A stretch of DNA of 64,000 bases, taken from assembly GCF_030271515.1 (NCBI RefSeq), contig NZ_JASCXI010000001.1:124001-188000 (forward strand). Reading direction: 5' to 3'. How positions within the stretch are numbered: position 1 is the first letter of the stretch; the number at the start of each line of letters is the position of its first letter. Below are positions 47,515-54,495 of this stretch, one piece after another. Made by a program: the position numbers and the translations under genes. This stretch comes from Erythrobacter oryzae (lineage in GTDB: Bacteria > Pseudomonadota > Alphaproteobacteria > Sphingomonadales > Sphingomonadaceae). Below the pieces are notes generated by a model, which saw only the letters and a list, made by a program, of their open reading frames with translations, searched no databases and was not told where the DNA came from.

Positions 47515-48389
47515 TATCGCGTCATCCAGTCTCTTTTGATTTCACGCAGATCAATGTGTTCAAAGCAGTCATCATGTACGATGATGCGTACCTGCTTCGG
47601 AATGCCATATTTTCTTCCGTAGTCGACCAGCCTTAATGTGATAAGCCTCAGAAGATGTTGAGGATCAACGTTTATCCCTGATAGGCCGTTGCCCATAAGG
47701 GGCATAGCTAGAGGGTCTCCTGAGCCATGATGCAAGACACTCTCAAGGCCTCCAGTCATCGCATCCCAAAGCATCGGTACGTCGGCGTATGCCTTATGCG
47801 TTCTTAAATCAGTCTTTGACAAGGCAACAAGAAATGCTCTGCGGCTACCGTTCTGAAGTATCGCAGTAGTACCAATCTTGTAAGCAGTGCTTGGCAAGCC
47901 AGGTCTAGGGATATCGGTTCCATTCGTCCCGCGAAGCGAAGTGTCTACAGCGGCGCGGAACCGAATTTCGTCGCCGGCGAAAATCTTCGTGATAAATTGG
48001 CCATGTACAGATCGTGAAGATATTACATCTCCGAGCCGACTGTCAAAGAATTCATTTACTGAAAACAGCCAATTCGCATCCTCTGCGAATATGTCGCCAA
48101 ATTTTATAGTTATATAGCTGTCGATCGTCGGTATCTTGAACGTGATTTTCCGCGGTTCATAAACGTAACTTAAGAAGCCGAGTAGCGCAGCTAAAAAGAC
48201 CAAAGCAAAGAAGGTCTGACCGTTGTTCTTCAGCCATGAGGCAAGGTCATCGGAAATGACCTGTCCTATTTCCGTAAGGAGCCAGACGCCGCCGACTGCG
48301 CTGAGCGCTCGAGAAAGTCCCAAGAGCCAACGGCGTCGAATGCCAACGAGAAAAGATTGAGCAACGTTTGCGGCCATCGTGGCTAACAT
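47514..48389 (-). CDS. thsA: Two-TM macro-like (DUF6430-type) effector, probable type II Thoeris ThsA
   Basis: A 291-residue protein (from this ATG) with two hydrophobic helices at about residues 21-42 and 60-78 and a C-terminal macro-like domain of the DUF6430 type, with the glycine-rich LMGNGLSGINVDP loop near residues 231-243. Type II Thoeris ThsA proteins have exactly this layout: TM helices with a macro sensor that binds the TIR-made signal and then disrupts the membrane. A TTG at 48458 would add 23 residues and is an alternative start. Order and TAATG coupling with the TIR gene fit one operon. Confidence 0.76.
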   Translation of the reverse strand: MLATMAANVAQSFLVGIRRRWLLGLSRALSAVGGVWLLTEIGQVISDDLASWLKNNGQTFFALVFLAALLGFLSYVYEPRKITFKIPTIDSYITIKFGDIFAEDANWLFSVNEFFDSRLGDVISSRSVHGQFITKIFAGDEIRFRAAVDTSLRGTNGTDIPRPGLPSTAYKIGTTAILQNGSRRAFLVALSKTDLRTHKAYADVPMLWDAMTGGLESVLHHGSGDPLAMPLMGNGLSGINVDPQHLLRLITLRLVDYGRKYGIPKQVRIIVHDDCFEHIDLREIKRDWMTR

Positions 48390-48525
48390 TGTGCTCGCAC
48401 CGTCAATGCGTTGCAACGCTGCCTTCCGGCAGCTTCCACAACTGAGTAGCGCATTCAAGCTTTTGGCTAAACGAAAGTATGCAGCGCTATAGGGTGTTTA
48501 GCAGCCGCGGCAAAGCCGTGGCCAT

Positions 48526-48553
48526 GAGGTGGCCTTCGGCCAGCTTCGCTTCC
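48526..48553 (+). repeat. Right copy of the 28-bp inverted repeat flanking the Thoeris-like island
   Basis: Exact reverse complement of 46868-46895. It is part of a longer intergenic repeat (about 48502-48690) that includes GAACGGGT, a CCGCCGGCCGGG stretch and the hairpin GTTTGC-tgg-GCAAAC at 48640-48654, related to 49701-49810. Confidence 0.8.
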
Positions 48554-48689
48554 GAACGGGTTCACCCCTCGCTGCGCTTCGGGCCGCCCCGCCGGCCGGG
48601 GCGGGTGATGCGCTGACGCGCGCCGGCTTCCAGCTTGCCGTTTGCTGGGCAAACGACTGCGCTGCGCGCCTTCACCTTCACCTGCCCCT

Positions 48690-48727
48690 CCACCACCTTT
48701 GGTGGTCCCCCTCCCCTGAAGGGGAGG
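48690..48727 (+). repeat. REP-like double hairpin right of the Thoeris-like island
   Basis: Two adjacent hairpins, ACCACC-ttt-GGTGGT (48692-48706) and CCTCCCC-tgaa-GGGGAGG (48710-48727), use the same sequence vocabulary as the REP-like pairs after lepA and around the DUF559 gene. It lies between the island and the convergent end of the HTH gene. Confidence 0.6.
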
Positions 48728-48745
48728 ATCAGTGCGCCTCGCCTC

Positions 48746-49648
48746 TCAGGGGTCGAAGTTGTCATCCTTCAGCGTCCATGTGGTCTTAGGCGGCGGCGCG
48801 GGCTTGGGTTTGCCGTAGCTCCACCCTTCGGGCGGGTGCTGCGGCGGCTCCTCCTCCGCCTCGCGCACCGGCGCGGGGAGGGCAGGAGGCTCGACCGGGT
48901 CGTAATAGTTGGTGGGGGTGTTGATATCGCCGCCCGCGATCCGGCGCGTGCGTTCGTCGGCGTTAGCCGCGGCGAGGTCGCGGTCGCGCAGCTCGGCGAA
49001 GCGGGCGAAGGCGGCGAGGGTTTCCTCGCTGAGGACGGCGCGGCGCTCGGGGCGTTCGCGTTCGATGCGGCGGCGGATCTCCATGATCTTGCGGTCGATG
49101 CTCGCGCGCACCTCGGCGGCGGAGACATTGGGCCGCTCGGCCTCCCACTCCTTGCGCCACTGCTTCTTCAATCGGTCGAGCTGCATCTGGCTGACCGCGT
49201 TGAGGCCTCTCGGCCCGCCGCCCGCGGCAAAGCGCTCGGGCGCGCGGTTGCGCAGCATGAACATCAGGAGCCGGTCATTGTGCTTGATGCGGGTGCCGAT
49301 GAGCTTGCCGTAGGAATAGACCGGCTCCTCGGTGCCGTTGAGGGCGCGGTCCATGGCGACGTCCTCGATCCGCTGGATGCCGAGCGCGAGGGCGGCTTCC
49401 CAGGCGGCGCGGAATTCCTCGGCGCCGGGCTGGCGGCGCAGGTGGTAGGCGCCGACGCTGCTCATGTCGACCGCGCGGGCGGCGGCCTCGACCGAGCCGG
49501 TGTCGGCGAGCGCTTCGATGAAGCCGCGCTGGCGCTCGGGGGTCCAGCCGTCGTGGCGCTGGTACTGGCGGGGGACGGGGGTGAAGGCGGGGAGCTCTCC
49601 TGCGGACACGGGGAGCCGGGCGGAGCGGGGGTCTTTGCGGCGGGTCAT
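48746..49648 (-). CDS. HTH protein with terminase small-subunit-like N-terminus
   Basis: A 300-residue protein of a type common in sphingomonads. The N-terminal GWTPERQRGFIEALADTGSVEAAARAVDMS in parts is a homeodomain-like helix-turn-helix resembling phage terminase small subunits; a charged helical middle follows (RIERERPERRAVL) and a Pro-rich, disordered C-terminus. It is not next to any phage gene, so a structural or regulatory DNA-binding role is as likely. Neither candidate start (49648 or 49666) has a clear Shine-Dalgarno; I use the nearer one. It is convergent with the repeat region and divergent from bamD. Confidence 0.65.
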   Translation of the reverse strand: MTRRKDPRSARLPVSAGELPAFTPVPRQYQRHDGWTPERQRGFIEALADTGSVEAAARAVDMSSVGAYHLRRQPGAEEFRAAWEAALALGIQRIEDVAMDRALNGTEEPVYSYGKLIGTRIKHNDRLLMFMLRNRAPERFAAGGGPRGLNAVSQMQLDRLKKQWRKEWEAERPNVSAAEVRASIDRKIMEIRRRIERERPERRAVLSEETLAAFARFAELRDRDLAAANADERTRRIAGGDINTPTNYYDPVEPPALPAPVREAEEEPPQHPPEGWSYGKPKPAPPPKTTWTLKDDNFDP

Positions 49649-49700
49649 GGAGGGAGGGAAACACATTTCGCGCGTGTAGGAAAATGTGCGGGAGGGCGCG

Positions 49701-49810
49701 CCGCGGCAGAGCCGCGTCGTCGAACGGGTCGGCTGACGCCGCCCGCCGGCCGGGCTTGCCGCCTCTTGTTTGCAAGTCTGGCGACTTGCGCACAGGGCGT
49801 CAGCCTTCAC
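49701..49810. repeat. Intergenic repeat copy upstream of bamD
   Basis: Contains CCGCGGCAGAGCCGCG, GAACGGGT, a CCGCCGGCCGGG stretch and the perfect hairpin GCAAGTC-tggc-GACTTGC (49772-49789). These elements occur in the same order in 48502-48690, so both are members of one diverged repeat family. Its relation to the bamD promoter, 37-146 nt downstream, is unknown. Confidence 0.5.
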
Positions 49811-49846
49811 TTGGCGTTCAGGGCGGGCCTCGTTATAGGAGCGGGC

Positions 49847-50641
49847 ATGTCGATCAAGCTCCCCACTCGTGTCGCGCAGGCCGCGCTCGCCGCTTTCACT
49901 CTTGCGGGCCTTTCGGCCTGTGCCGGGGGCGGGGGGGAGAAGGACGTCGCCTATGTCGCGCGCGATGTCGAATCGCTCTATGCCGAGGCGCAGCGGCGGC
50001 TCGACCGGGGGAACACGCTCCAGGCCGCGGCGCTGTTCGACGAGGTGGAGCGCCAGCACCCCTATTCGCCCTGGGCCCGCCGCGCGCAGCTGATGAGCGC
50101 CTTCAGCTACTACATCGCGCGCGATTACAACAAGGCGATCCAGAACGCGCAGCGGTTCCTGTCGATCCACCCGGGGAACAAGGACGCGCCTTACGCCTAC
50201 TACCTGATCGCGCTCTCCTATTACGAGCAGATCAGCGACGTGAACCGCGACCAGAAGATCACCGAGCAGGCGCAAACTGCGCTGCGCGAGGTCAACCGGC
50301 GCTTCCCGCAGAGCGAATACGCCGCCGACGCGCGGCTGAAGCTTGACCTTGTCGCCGATCACCTTGCGGGCAAGGAGATGGAGATCGGGCGCCACTACCA
50401 ACGCATGGGCCTGTGGCTTGCCGCCGACATGCGGTTCCGCAACGTGGTCGAGAAGTTCGACACCACCAGCCACACCCCCGAGGCGCTCTACCGCCTGTGC
50501 GAGAGCAGCCTTGCCCTGGGCGTGCCGACCGAAGCGGTGAAGTACGCCGCGGTGCTGGGCGCGAACTACCCCGGCAGCGAATGGTACGAGCGCGCCTTCA
50601 AGCTGGTGAACAAGAACGCCGAGGGCGTCACGGCGTCGTAA
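49847..50641 (+). CDS. bamD: Outer-membrane assembly lipoprotein BamD
   Basis: A 264-residue lipoprotein (signal peptide with lipobox LSAC) containing TPR-type repeats; LYAEAQRRLDRGNTLQAAALFDEVERQHPYSPWARRAQLM in parts is the BamD/YfiO signature. It belongs to the BAM complex that inserts beta-barrel proteins in the outer membrane. AGGAG at 49837-49841 fixes the ATG. In many alphaproteobacteria recN follows directly; here recN is 7.9 kb away. Confidence 0.94.
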   Translation: MSIKLPTRVAQAALAAFTLAGLSACAGGGGEKDVAYVARDVESLYAEAQRRLDRGNTLQAAALFDEVERQHPYSPWARRAQLMSAFSYYIARDYNKAIQNAQRFLSIHPGNKDAPYAYYLIALSYYEQISDVNRDQKITEQAQTALREVNRRFPQSEYAADARLKLDLVADHLAGKEMEIGRHYQRMGLWLAADMRFRNVVEKFDTTSHTPEALYRLCESSLALGVPTEAVKYAAVLGANYPGSEWYERAFKLVNKNAEGVTAS

Positions 50642-50669
50642 TCCTTCGCCCGCCGCTCTTCGGCGGCCC

Positions 50670-51545
50670 TCAGGGCAGGCCGGCGAACGCTTTCACCACC
50701 CACCTCTGCGCAAGCCTGATCGCCGGGATCCGCCGCAAGTCGCGGTGGACGATCAGCCACGGCTGGCGGCTCGGCAGGGCCGAAGGCGGCGGAATCTCGG
50801 TCAACGTGCCCGCCCGAACAGCGAAGGGCACCGGCAACAGCGCGACACCCGCGCCCGCCAATGCTGCGGCCAGCAATCCGCGCGTGCTGCCCGTCCGCAT
50901 CGCTACCGCATCCGAAAGCCCGTGGCGCGTCACCCAATCGAGCTCGGGCAGACGACCATAGCTGTCGTCATAGATCAGCAGGCGCTCGGCCCTGAGGTCG
51001 ATCGCCGCAGGCTCGCGGCCCGCAAGGTAATCGGCCGACGCGAAGAGCCCGAGCCGGATGTCGGCGAGCCTGCGGGCATAGAGGCTTGCGCCCTCGGGCC
51101 TGACCATGCGGATCGCAAGGTCGGCGTCGCGGCCGGCGAGGCTCACCACGTCGGCTTGCGATTGCAGGTGAAGCGGGAAGTCCGCGCCCATCTCCCACAG
51201 CTGCGCGAGCGCCGGGGCGAGGACGTCGGAGATCACGAATTCGGTCGCCGAGATGCGCACCGGCATGGTCTTGCTCCCCTGCCTGAGGCTTTCCGCCACC
51301 CGCTCGACGCGGCGCATCTGCTCGGCAATGGGGGAAGCGGCTTCGGCAATGGCAAGACCGGCGCCGGTCAACCGCACGCCATCGGTGCGCCGATCGACAA
51401 GTTGCAGCCCGAGCGAAGCCTCCAAAGTCTCGATCCGCCGCGACACGGTCGATATGGCCACCCCACGCGCCTTCGCAGCCGCGCTGAGGGTGCCTGTATC
51501 GCGGATCGCGAGAAGGTCTTCGAGGTCTTGTGGATCGAGAGGCAA
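50670..51545 (-). CDS. LysR-family transcriptional regulator
   Basis: A LysR regulator of about 291 residues with the N-terminal helix-turn-helix LAIRDTGTLSAAAKARGVAISTVSRRIETLE in parts and a C-terminal effector domain (SATEFVISDVLAPALAQ, LGLFASADYLAG). I prefer the TTG start, 8 nt after GGA, giving LPLDPQDLEDLL; a GTG at 51563 is an alternative. The gene is divergent from the DUF4267/hydrolase pair, a typical LysR target arrangement. The ligand is unknown. Confidence 0.85.
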   Translation of the reverse strand: MPLDPQDLEDLLAIRDTGTLSAAAKARGVAISTVSRRIETLEASLGLQLVDRRTDGVRLTGAGLAIAEAASPIAEQMRRVERVAESLRQGSKTMPVRISATEFVISDVLAPALAQLWEMGADFPLHLQSQADVVSLAGRDADLAIRMVRPEGASLYARRLADIRLGLFASADYLAGREPAAIDLRAERLLIYDDSYGRLPELDWVTRHGLSDAVAMRTGSTRGLLAAALAGAGVALLPVPFAVRAGTLTEIPPPSALPSRQPWLIVHRDLRRIPAIRLAQRWVVKAFAGLP

Positions 51546-51628
51546 GAGCTCGTTCCTTTGCACTAACGGAAAACCGCTTTGCCATATCGCAAGCTGCTGC
51601 CCGACTGGCAATCGACTATCCGTCCGCC

Positions 51629-52066
51629 ATGACAAGGATGGAGACGATGGTGGCCACTCACGCAGACGCTTTTCGTGGCACGCGTACAGCGGGCTTCTGG
51701 CTCGCGCTCGCAATTGCTGCCTTGCAAGGGCTCAACGCGGTCCGCGCGCTGATCGATCCGCAAGGCTTCGCCACCTACATGGGGCTGCCTGTCGATGAGC
51801 CGAGCGCGCTTGCCTGGGTGCAGGTCTATGGTCTGCGCGCGGGTTTCATCGCCTTGCTCACCGCGGTGCTGCTGGCGCGCGGTGACTTTGCGGCGCTGCG
51901 CTGGATGGCGCTGGCCGCGCTGGTGATGCCATTGGGAGATGCCTGGCTCGCCGCAAGCGCGGGTGCCGGTGCGGCGATTGTCGGGCGGCATCTCGCGATT
52001 GCAGTGGTTTTGCTGGTCGCATCGCACTTCCTCGGGCGCGCCGCCCGGGCGCAGAGGTCGGCATGA
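51629..52066 (+). CDS. DUF4267-type small membrane protein
   Basis: A protein of about 145 residues with four hydrophobic segments (AGFWLALAIAALQGLNAV, GLRAGFIALLTAVLLARG, WMALAALVMPLGDAW, IVGRHLAIAVVLLVASHF). The pattern fits DUF4267/DoxX-like membrane proteins of unknown function. Three ATGs (51629, 51638, 51647) are in frame; I use the first. Its stop overlaps the next ATG (ATGA), so the two are co-translated, opposite a LysR gene. Confidence 0.7.
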   Translation: MTRMETMVATHADAFRGTRTAGFWLALAIAALQGLNAVRALIDPQGFATYMGLPVDEPSALAWVQVYGLRAGFIALLTAVLLARGDFAALRWMALAALVMPLGDAWLAASAGAGAAIVGRHLAIAVVLLVASHFLGRAARAQRSA

Positions 52067-52971
52067 GCGGCTTCCTCACCCGCCTGGGCGCGCGGCTCGA
52101 CACACGGGGCGGCGCCGCGAAGATGGCGCGGTTCCGGTCCGGCTGGCCCGCGAAAGCGACGCCGCAGGTCAAGTTCCATCGCACCGCCAAGGTGCAATAC
52201 CGCTACCTCGAGGCGGGCAGCGGCCCGACGATCGTGTTCACCTGCGATCCGCCGATGACGATTGAGGTCTACGGGCCGCTGGTCGCGGTCTTCGAGCGCC
52301 AATTCCGGGTGATCGCCGTCGAGCTGCCCGCGATGGGCTTTTCCGCCGCAACGGGGGATTATGGCTTCGGCTTTCGCGAGACCAACGATGACCTTGCCGG
52401 TTTCCTGCGCGCGGTAGCGGGCGAGGGGAGCATCTTTGCCTTCTCCTGCGCCGCCAGCCTCGCCGCGCTCGACATTGCAGCGCGAATGCCGGAACTTGCC
52501 TCGCACCTCGCGCTGATACAGGCCGGCGGCACCGAGGCCTTTGCGATCTGGAAGGCAGGGCGCGATCCCAAGGGCATTCTCGCAAAGCCGGTCCTCGGCC
52601 AGATCGCGATGGCCCGGATGGCGCCGAAGCGCATGCCGCAATGGTACGGCCTGTCGGTCGGACGCAAGAAGCAGATCCCGCATTTCTGCGCCTGTGCCGA
52701 GCGTTCCTTTGCCGAGGGCGCGATGTGGTCGCTGGCAAGCGCCTACCAGATCTACATGAGCCAGCGGGACGAGTTGCCCCGACCGCCCCAGCCTATCCTT
52801 TCGATGTGGGGCGCATCCGATCGCTCGCACCCGGCGCGCAACGAACATTCGCTGGCGCGGCTGTATGAAGGCGTGCGGACGGTGACTTTCGATGACCTCG
52901 GCCATACACCCGAACTCGAGGCGCCCGAACGGGTGCTGGCGGAGGTGCGGAGCTTTGTGGCGACGGGGTAG
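52063..52971 (+). CDS. Alpha/beta-hydrolase-fold protein with altered nucleophile elbow
   Basis: A 302-residue alpha/beta-hydrolase-fold protein. The usual HG oxyanion motif is FTCDPPM and the GxSxG elbow reads FSCAA, with C129 at the nucleophile position. The acid and histidine regions look intact (SMWGASDRSHPARNEHS and DLGHTPELE). It could be a cysteine-nucleophile hydrolase or a non-catalytic relative such as a transporter or signalling partner. It overlaps the DUF4267 gene (ATGA) and is probably under LysR control. Confidence 0.72.
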   Translation: MSGFLTRLGARLDTRGGAAKMARFRSGWPAKATPQVKFHRTAKVQYRYLEAGSGPTIVFTCDPPMTIEVYGPLVAVFERQFRVIAVELPAMGFSAATGDYGFGFRETNDDLAGFLRAVAGEGSIFAFSCAASLAALDIAARMPELASHLALIQAGGTEAFAIWKAGRDPKGILAKPVLGQIAMARMAPKRMPQWYGLSVGRKKQIPHFCACAERSFAEGAMWSLASAYQIYMSQRDELPRPPQPILSMWGASDRSHPARNEHSLARLYEGVRTVTFDDLGHTPELEAPERVLAEVRSFVATG

Positions 52972-53037
52972 GCCGGGGCGCTGCGCTCCCGTTGCCTGTG
53001 ATCTTGCCGATGGCGCTCTGGCCCGCGGGTGCGGCGG

Positions 53038-54390
53038 CTATTCCGTCCGTCCCGCCCCCGCCAGCCGATAGCCTAGCGCCGGTTCGTTGAGGATCAGCGT
53101 CGGGGCCGCCGGATCCTCCTCCAGCTTCTGCCGCAGCGCGCGGATTGCGACTCTCAGGTAGTCGATGCTGTCCTCGTGCGCCGGGCCCCACACGGCGCGC
53201 AGCAGGTGGCGATGAGTGAGGACGCGGCCGGCGTGGCGGGCGAGTTCGGCCAGCACCGCGAATTCCTTGGGCGTAAGGTGCACCTCCTCGCCCGCGCGCG
53301 AAACGCGGTGGCGGAACAGGTCGATTGTCAGCGGACCGCAGATGATCGGCTCCTGATCCTCGCCGGGCGAGAGGTCGACGAGATTGTCGACATAGCGCTG
53401 GAGCATCGCCGCCTCGCTCGCGACCGCGCCCGCCGCATCCTTGTCGCCCGGAGTGCGCCGCAGGGTCTTCGCCGCCGTCTGGATCGCGTGGAGGCGCGGC
53501 TTCACGTCCTCGCCGATCGAGGCGAGCAGCACCGCGCGCATCCGGTCACGCTCCTTCGCGGCGATTCCCGCCGCGGCCTCGGCCTCGAGCCGCGCGCGTT
53601 CGAGCGCGAGGGCCGCCTGATCGAGCAGGTTGCCGAGCAATTCGCGCGTCGTCTCGCTCACCGGCGAGCGCCCATCGGGCCGCGCTAGCCCGACCGCGGC
53701 GTGGGTCTTGCCCGCGCCCACCACGGGGTGGAACTGCCAGTCGGTCGGGCTGACATGGGCGATCCCGCGCCCCGTGACGCGCCGCTCTTCGATGGCAGCG
53801 GCAAGCGCGGCGTGATCATTGGGCGCGAGCGTCGGGCTGGCGGGCAGGTCGGCGAGCACCTGCGGCGGGTCTTCATTGGCGGCGAAGACCACATGGCAAT
53901 CGAACAGCCGCGCGAGGTCTTCGGTGACGACCTCGGCGATGCTCTCGCGGTCGGTGCAGGGGATCAGGCGGCGAGCGAGGCCGGCGATGGTGGCGTTGCG
54001 CGCGGCGCTCGCGGCGGCGAGCTGGGTCTGGGTGCGCATCGCGCTCGCCAGCTGGCTCGTCACGACCGCAACCAGAAACAGCGCGGCCACGGTGAGGATG
54101 TCCGCCGCGCTGGTGATCTGGAGCGTGTGGTAAGGCTCGGTGAAGAAGAAATTGAAGGCGAGCGTCGCCAGCAGCGATACGCCGAGCGAAGGCCACAGCC
54201 CGGCATAGCGCGCGGTCAGCAGCACGGGCGGGAGATAGAGCAGCACAATCGGCGCGGCGCCCCATCCGGGTGCGATCAGCAGGCCCGCAAGCGTCGCGAG
54301 CAGTGTCAGCAGCAGGCCGAGTGCAAAGCCGAGCGCGCGCGCGCCGGTGCCGGGAGTGGCTGAAAGCGGAGTTGAGGCAGGGTCTGTCAT
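53038..54390 (-). CDS. DUF4118 sensor fused to a KdpE-type DNA-binding domain (one-component regulator)
   Basis: A 450-residue protein. Four TM segments (about residues 20-118) form the DUF4118 region of KdpD; a GAF-like part follows (to about 265). The helix corresponding to the KdpD phosphoacceptor reads VLLASIGEDVKPRL, with Glu294 where KdpD has His. No HATPase and no receiver domain is present. Residues 345-447 are an OmpR/PhoB winged helix very close to KdpE (EEVHLTPKEFAVLAELARHAGRVLTH). Divergent from kup, 105 nt apart, so kup is the obvious target. ATG chosen because it starts before TM1. Confidence 0.85.
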   Translation of the reverse strand: MTDPASTPLSATPGTGARALGFALGLLLTLLATLAGLLIAPGWGAAPIVLLYLPPVLLTARYAGLWPSLGVSLLATLAFNFFFTEPYHTLQITSAADILTVAALFLVAVVTSQLASAMRTQTQLAAASAARNATIAGLARRLIPCTDRESIAEVVTEDLARLFDCHVVFAANEDPPQVLADLPASPTLAPNDHAALAAAIEERRVTGRGIAHVSPTDWQFHPVVGAGKTHAAVGLARPDGRSPVSETTRELLGNLLDQAALALERARLEAEAAAGIAAKERDRMRAVLLASIGEDVKPRLHAIQTAAKTLRRTPGDKDAAGAVASEAAMLQRYVDNLVDLSPGEDQEPIICGPLTIDLFRHRVSRAGEEVHLTPKEFAVLAELARHAGRVLTHRHLLRAVWGPAHEDSIDYLRVAIRALRQKLEEDPAAPTLILNEPALGYRLAGAGRTE

Positions 54391-54495
54391 GCCCCGCAAG
54401 ATGCGCCGCAAAGGCCCGCGCGCCAAGCCATTCCACTCCCGGCGACCTGCAATCCACATGGAATCTTTATGCGCTTCGGGCGCACATGAAGGCGC

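Larger units (their letters stand above)
46861..48553. other. Accessory island carrying a type II Thoeris-like defence cassette
   Basis: The region between the flanking 28-bp inverted repeats holds only the TM-macro and TIR-like genes. Base composition is visibly more AT-rich than the neighbouring genes, and the codon use differs. REP-like hairpins lie outside both ends. This is what a horizontally acquired defence island looks like; no integrase or transposase is present, so the movement mechanism is not explained. Confidence 0.65.

Noticed and set aside
48746..49648. Prophage remnant based on the terminase small-subunit-like HTH
   Set aside because: No large terminase, portal, capsid or integrase gene occurs nearby, and the type is common on sphingomonad chromosomes.
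50650..50666. Terminator after bamD
   Set aside because: A 6-bp hairpin (CCGCCG-ctctt-CGGCGG) is present but has no T-run on either side, so it was not called.
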